From positions 723,786-787,785 of the forward strand of contig SNVD02013269.1 in NCBI GenBank assembly GCA_013180625.2: DNA of 64,000 nt, in the 5' to 3' direction. The DNA comes from Boswellia sacra. Lineage: Eukaryota; Streptophyta; Magnoliopsida; Sapindales; Burseraceae. The notes under the pieces are model-generated. The model made no database searches, was not told the DNA's origin, and saw only the letters and a list, made by a program, of their open reading frames with translations. The stretch's first letter is position 1; each line of letters begins with the position of its first letter. Shown here one piece after another: positions 58,667-64,000 of the stretch. A program made the translations under genes and the position numbers.

Positions 58667-60600
58667 AACTAAATCTAAATATAATCAAAGAAAAATTTAA
58701 ACACACAAATGCTTCAACTTGCAAATAGGCCTCAAAGATTGTACTTAATTATAACCCAAGGAAAACTTCAAAATGATGCACTTGATCAAGAATTTTATCA
58801 CAAAGATTAGTTTCCCTCTACTTCAGTTCCTCAAGTGTGTGTGTGTGTAGAGCCATTCTCACCTAATCACTTGTAACCCGGATGAGTTTATCCATAAAAA
58901 TGAATCATATTTAATAGTGAAGATGTGCGTATAAATGAACTCTATAGGCTTGCTTTTCAAGTCACTCTCCACTAATGTAGACAAGCACAACACTAAGGAT
59001 CAAGTAGGGCTTTATTAAGCTTGTAACGTTTGGCTTGAGTGAAGGTATGATAAAGGATAATAATTTGGCTCAAATCACCCACAAACACATAAATCATTCA
59101 AGACTATATAGAGTTCAACCCCATAACATAAAAAAAAATTCATTTCAATTCACCAAGTGACTCCTCCAAGCTTATTTAGAACACGCGATCTCTTTTTTTA
59201 TTATTGTTTTTTTATAACACAAAAGAAACTACACCCGCACACTTTGTTGTTTTATTCCTTTTTAAGAACACTCAAGGGTATAGATCTTTTTTTCTTCTCT
59301 TTCTTTTCTTTTTTTCTTTTTTCTTTTTTCTTTTTTGTTTTTTACTACACTTCCCCTCCCTCACACTTAAACAACACATTGTCCTCAATGTTTAAGCACG
59401 TGGAAGATAAGTATAGATTTTTTTTCTTTTTTTTCTGTACAAACACAATTGAACTCACTTTCATTGCTCATGACACAACCCAACCTCCTTTAACTTCCCA
59501 AAACTAGAACATAGCTCAAAATGTAATCGTGAATGATCTACATGCTCATAGGTAAGGGATAAACTATTTGGAATAAATTCATTTGAGGTTAGGAAATCTT
59601 TTAGTGAGTTAACAAGAAAAAAGGCTTACAAAGGCTCAAAGGGTAACTAGGGATCAATTTCAGTCAAGGTTGGCTATTAAAGCTCAAACGGTCCAAAGAT
59701 AGCCTAAATCATTTCCCTAATGTTGCACAGTCTAGGATTTCGCCTCGAATGACCATCAAACAAGTTCTAGAATTCATGAAAATCTGAAAAAACACTTAAA
59801 TTGCATAAACCTTCTCTAACTAAACAAATAACTCAATGATAATGGCTCCATGCTCAATGATGCGCAAGGAATCGAAGGCAAAGGGAAAACTAATAAACAT
59901 TTCAAGCACACAGATCTATGCATCATTTATCATTTTCTAAGCGTTATTCTCAATTCAATCATTGCCTTATCATCGGCCCATAAAATGCAAGAAAAGAGGT
60001 ACGTGGCGTTGTTAAACCTGAGTTAAGATTGTAAATTTCAACAATCCTTAGGACCAGTAGCCCGCAGACTTAAAGTTTTTAGCCTATATACCTTTATTAT
60101 GAGTGAACAAAACAAGAAACAAGACACTTCAAACAATAGTAAATAAACTAACTACAAATTTATTTAGGTAGAATGCGTTTCAAGGGTTAAAGAAACCCCA
60201 TATTCTGCCATTCTCATGTTTTTCCACAATTGTTTTTTTGAATCAAAACTGATAAAGACAAAAAACACATAACAACTCTAAATTACATAAAACTAAACTT
60301 ACTCATAAAATAAAAAAAAGTCCAACAGTCAGTAAACAAAACAAGTTAGTTAGAATGGGTCTAAAAAGGTTATAAGTAGCCTCCTTATTCAGTCATTATG
60401 GATTGAAAAGATCCAGAATGCGTTTCAAGAGGACTTGAACTTTTTAAGCCACCACTTTAAAAGGCAAGACTAGAAAATATTACCTGGGGTGAAATAAATA
60501 ACCTGAAAAATCTCAAAAGAAATAACATGAAAAATCTCAAATAAACACAATAAAAAGAAAGCAAACAAAAGTGAAGCAAACCAACAGATAAAGATTACAG
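58667..60600 (-). other. mixed repeat sequence between the truncated F LTR and the second LOG-like copy
   Basis: 58740-59780 is the inverted partner of 45260-46240. It includes a pyrimidine tract (59270-59345) and, on the minus strand, ACATTGAGGACAATG followed by GTGAGGGAGGGGAAG (59395-59350). From about 60340 to 60600 the sequence resembles that downstream of the first LOG-like copy, for example CAGAATGCGTTTCAAGAGGA against CAGAATGCATCTCAAGAGGA near 50541. The frame at 59157-59507 is low-complexity. Confidence 0.6.
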
Positions 60601-61177
60601 TTAGAGCGTCAAATCCAGTTTATATCTTTTACTACCTTCTGCAAACAAATCTATCTGAGCTAGATCAGGCGGATAGACGAATTTTTATAGTTTGTCAATC
60701 AACTCCTCTGTAATTGAAGCTGTAACCAAGATTTGCCTTGCCGACTGTGAGATGAAGTTTTGTTCTATAGCTTGATCAAGAAAAGACAACAAACCATCAA
60801 AAAAATTATTGACATTCAAAAAATCAATGGGTTTTCAATAGATGTTTAGTTGTGCCCAAGATGTGATTTGAAATAATTCATCTAATGTACCATGACCACC
60901 GGGCAAAGCTATAAATCCATTAGAGTTAGAAAGCATATGTGCAATACGCTCATGCATGCTTGAGACCTGTAACTCTTCCCCCATTATGTTGCCTATGATA
61001 TGTCGTACAACTAATAGTTTAGGGATAATTCCAAGAACTTGGCTCCCTCTTAAGGTTACATATGTTGATACACATCCCATTAACCCAAGATTACCCCCTC
61101 CACAAACCAAATGAATACACTTCTTAGCTAATACCCTGCCAAGATCAAGAGCTGCTGCTGTAAACTCTCCATCTTTA
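60601..61177 (-). pseudogene. LOG: second LOG-like copy, 5' end removed at LTR of element G
   Basis: The minus strand encodes LDLGRVLAKKCIHLVCGGGN, then LGLMGCVSTYVTLRGSQVLG, GEELQVSSMHERIAHML, FIALPGGHGTLDELFQITSW and AQLNIY. A stop follows, then KPIDFLNVNNFFDGLLSFLD, ELIDKL, another stop, and KRYKLDLTL ending at 60601-60603. The LOG signatures GGGNLGLMG and PGGHGTLDE are intact, better kept than in the first copy. It is intronless, lacks roughly the first 40 residues and ends exactly where LTR G starts (61178). It shares the C-terminal KxYKLDLxL tail and downstream sequence with the first copy, so the two are related duplicates. Confidence 0.88.
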
Positions 61178-62705
61178 TGATGAACACTTAAATATGCATG
61201 TTTAATAAGAGTTTAGTTCATCATATTGCATTAATAGTTTCATTAAATTCCTCAACTTAAGCATATTTGTAGCATTTGCATCTTTGGAATTAATTCCTCT
61301 TAATTTTGGTTTTGTTACAGGTTCGGTAAAATAGGCATAACTCTCTATCTATAGATCAGAATGGTGCAATTCTTAATGTTTTGGAAAGCTAATTCAATTG
61401 TCTACAAGATTGCATTTAACAAGCATAATCAAATTCGGGCTCTTAGTGGACCAAAATTGGGCTTGAAGTGAACCCATCTACAGTCTCGGCCCAGTCTGAC
61501 CAGGCCTCAGTATTTGGACCGTATCTCTCAAAATACGTATCCAAATTGTGCAAATCAATATGTTCTAGAAAGCTGAGAGAAATATCTACAACTTTCATGA
61601 AGACATGTGATTAAAATTCACAACATTTCGATGTCAAAATTGATGGTCAAAGTCGGTGCCTAATGATCCCAATTGTCAAAGATATTTACAACTAATATTT
61701 GACAATTATGCCCTTGTAATTTGACAAGTTTGCCCCTGGATGTATCTATAAATAGAGGTGCCTTGTGACCCATTAGGGCATCTTGGCCTTGGCTGAAACA
61801 TTTTGGCTTTGGCTAGGATCTTGTATTGTGTTTTGTGTGTTTATGTTATTAATGAATTTCCTTTTTCTTGCATTTTATTTTCTTTCTATTATAATGTTCT
61901 TCTAATTTCTCTTTTGCTAAGGTGAAAGGGTGAAACCCTTGATATGAGAATAAGGATTCTCTAACCCTTAATATGTGCTTAATAATCTTAATCTTATAAT
62001 GTTTATTCAATATGATTTATATTTAATTTCTTAATCAATCTTGACACCACTCGTAAAGTGGAGGTCTTGATCCATTGTCGACAATCCTTGGCACATCAAA
62101 TGCTTGGATCCTTTCTAGATGATGTATGGTTCTTCCTTACCGACACGAATCTAGTTAGGAACCTTGATTTGTTGTAGACATATGATGATTGGCACATTGG
62201 ATGCTTGAACCCATTTACAAGAAGTGGTATAAATATTGGTAATGAAACAAATATAATTCATATAACTAAAATGGGTTAATTATCCTTATTTGAAATATCA
62301 AGGGCGGATCCCCTAACCTTAGCCTTCATTGTTATTGTGTTAATTCCTCTTGTATTTTAATTATTCTATTGTTTATGAACTTTTTATTTTATTTACTATG
62401 GTAGGTTCTACCACCTTATGAAATTGTTCTTTAATTTACTATGGTTGGTTATACCACCTATTTCCATGGATGGTTTTACCTCCTCTTGCTTTTTGTTTTA
62501 TATTTGAATGGTCGGTAATACCGCCTACCATCTTACATATTTATTGATATTATCTTGTCATTTCTTTGAATTATTCACACCATATTTGCTTATCTTATAA
62601 TTTGTAACGCTAAAATTCCCTTCCTCGTGGATCGACCTCGGACTCACCGGGTTTATTACTTCGACACTCCTATACTTGGGAGACAATCCTTTTTCGGATG
62701 TGTCA
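61178..62705 (+). repeat. 5' LTR of Athila G (1.53 kb)
   Basis: It begins TGATGAACACTTAAATATGC and ends GGATGTGTCA. TATAAATA at 61747-61754 is followed by GAGGTGCCTTGTGACCC, which likely starts R. The U5 end has GTGGATCGACCTCGGACTC. It is collinear with the reverse complement of 47994-49494. Confidence 0.9.
61747..61754 (+). promoter_or_regulatory. TATA box of LTR G
   Basis: TATAAATA lies in ATCTATAAATAGAGGTGCC. The same box occurs at the equivalent place in the F 3' LTR (minus strand 48960-48953). Confidence 0.65.
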
Positions 62706-62711
62706 AGTTTT

Positions 62712-62729
62712 TGGCGCCGTTGCCGGGGA
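62712..62729 (+). other. primer binding site of Athila G
   Basis: TGGCGCCGTTGCCGGGGA, the classical Athila-type site, lies 6 bp after the LTR end. Confidence 0.9.
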
Positions 62730-62839
62730 AGGTAAAAATTGGCGTGCAAAATTGTAAGTATTCTCTTTTCTCATCTTAGATCTAAATTTTTTATTTTTGT
62801 GTGTTCATCTTTTCCTCTCTTTTCTTCTCTCTTTCTTGC

Positions 62840-64000
62840 ATGAAAATTTGGTCACGAACATCTAGTGGTAGACTTGTTAGAAAAACATCATCTTCCTTAG
62901 AAAACATGGCCGACAATCATGAGGAAATATTCACGGATGAAGGGGACAACCGTTCGCAACAAAATGATCAAAACCAACGAAGAACCCTCAAAGACTACAT
63001 GAATCCGGTAAGGACTAGTGCACCATCTTGTGTAGTTTCTCCTCCAGATTCAATCCATTTCAATTTCAAACCAAGTTTTGTTCGACTTCTACCCACTTTT
63101 CATGGCCTTGACATGAAGAACCCATATTCGCACTTGAAACTCTTTGAAGAGGTATGTAGCTCCTACACTGACCCAAATTGTAGCATAAACACCATTAGAT
63201 TAAAGCTTTTTCCTTTTTCTTTAAAAGATAAAGCTAGAACATGGCTACAAAATTTGAGGTCGAATTCCATCAGTTCATGGGATGAGATGAAACAACAATT
63301 TTTGAAAAAATTTTTTCCTACCCATAGAACAAATTCTCTTAAAAGACAAATTTCTGATTTCTCTCAAAAACAAGGAGAAACCCTTTACCAATGTTGGGAT
63401 AGGTATAAGGAACTACTTAATACCTGTCCTCACCATGGGTTTGAAACTTGGAGAATAGTTGCACACTTCTATGAAGGGTTAACACCTCAAGATAGGCAAC
63501 TAGTAGAATTAATGTGTAATAGAGAATTTAAAGAAAAAGACCCTGAGAACGCAATTGACTACCTAGATTCCTTGACAGAAAAGGCACAAAATTGGGACAC
63601 TGCTGGCACCTATGAGGTTCCAGGCAAGGCCCCAACCTCGACATCCAATAGAGGCATTTGCAACCTTAGGGAAGACCATGACCTTCAAGCCAAATTTGCA
63701 TCCCTAGCTAGAAAAGTCGAGGCTTTAGAGATGAAAAAGAGTGGTCAATTGAAATCTATTCAAGAAAATGTCTGTAACATTTTTGATGACAATAACCATT
63801 CTACTGATAATTGCCCAACTTTGCCTGCCTTTAGGGAGTGTCTCCATGAAGAAGCCAATGCCTTGAACACTTTCAAAAGGCCAAATCACAATCCATATTC
63901 ACAAACCTATAATCCTGGTTGGAGAAATCCTCCAAATTTTAGCTGGAAAAATGACAATCATGCACAATCTTCACAAGTCCCTTTTCAAGCACAACAAAAT
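62840..64000 (+). CDS. Athila G gag, open to the right edge (partial)
   Basis: From the ATG at 62840 (MKIWSRTSSGRLVRK) the frame stays open for 387 codons to the last base. A second in-frame ATG (MADNHEEIFTDEGDN) follows 24 residues later. The Retrotrans_gag capsid domain spans roughly residues 70-250: IHFNFKPSFVRLLPTFHGLD, INTIRLKLFPFSLKDKARTW, SWDEMKQQFLKKFFPTHRTN, GETLYQCWDRYKELLNTCPH and YEGLTPQDRQLVELM. The CCHC knuckle (about residues 310-325) reads CNIFDDNNHSTDNC: the second Cys is Phe, where element F has CQIC. The tail is rich in Asn, Pro and Gln. The product is the particle-forming structural polyprotein. Confidence 0.92.
   Translation, partial: MKIWSRTSSGRLVRKTSSSLENMADNHEEIFTDEGDNRSQQNDQNQRRTLKDYMNPVRTSAPSCVVSPPDSIHFNFKPSFVRLLPTFHGLDMKNPYSHLKLFEEVCSSYTDPNCSINTIRLKLFPFSLKDKARTWLQNLRSNSISSWDEMKQQFLKKFFPTHRTNSLKRQISDFSQKQGETLYQCWDRYKELLNTCPHHGFETWRIVAHFYEGLTPQDRQLVELMCNREFKEKDPENAIDYLDSLTEKAQNWDTAGTYEVPGKAPTSTSNRGICNLREDHDLQAKFASLARKVEALEMKKSGQLKSIQENVCNIFDDNNHSTDNCPTLPAFRECLHEEANALNTFKRPNHNPYSQTYNPGWRNPPNFSWKNDNHAQSSQVPFQAQQN

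Larger units (their letters stand above)
61178..64000 (+). mobile_element. Athila-type Ty3/gypsy element G, 5' part (runs off the window)
   Basis: Complete 5' LTR, consensus-like primer site, about 110 bp leader and an open gag frame to the right edge. It is the same family as F but in the opposite orientation, so the two 5' LTR regions face away from each other. G looks much younger than F: its gag has no stop codon in the window. Confidence 0.93.

Noticed and set aside
59157..59507. 116-codon frame with hydrophobic Phe runs
   Set aside because: It is produced by a T-rich tract within the inverted copy of the 45260-46240 repeat.

Overview
This window looks like a gene-poor, transposon-packed stretch of an angiosperm (probably dicot) nuclear genome. 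The base composition is AT-rich, there is no prokaryotic operon structure, and nearly every protein similarity belongs to a plant retrotransposon lineage. The one host gene is a plant glycerol kinase with introns. I found no convincing intact cellular gene. Most coding remnants carry stops and frameshifts. The exception is a gag frame that is open for 387 codons and runs off the right edge.

Left part (1-20.4 kb): the 3' half of a Ty1/copia element (A) ends in a 1.9 kb LTR at 4325. It sits inside an older minus-strand copia relic (B). Next comes a minus-strand glycerol kinase gene, 20368 down to 6531. It has at least three in-frame stop codons and several small frameshifts, and it is split by a hAT-type element (18560-19416) and by a full-length 10.8 kb SIRE/Maximus-type copia element (7109-17939, 5-bp duplication CCTTG). 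That copia element carries a third, env-like reading frame behind pol.

Middle part (20.4-47.4 kb): a Ty3/gypsy element of the Tat type is interrupted by a 2.6 kb solo LTR (duplication AGAAC). A short hAT-type element follows (25276-25776). A decayed tandem array with a unit of about 190-240 bp is split by an old copia element (D, 29493-36886), which itself carries a GC-rich hAT-type element (31683-32363, perfect 8-bp duplication). Then come a minus-strand Tat relic, an Ogre-like gypsy leader and gag relic, and a 5'-truncated LINE.

Right part (48-64 kb): two Athila-type gypsy elements point away from each other. F (minus strand) is nearly complete but broken. G (plus strand) enters the window edge with an open gag. 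Two intronless LOG-like (cytokinin-activating phosphoribohydrolase) gene copies lie here. One is inside F, downstream of integrase and in the same sense as gag-pol. The other is cut by G's LTR. LOG sequence apparently carried by an Athila-type element is the most interesting signal in the window.
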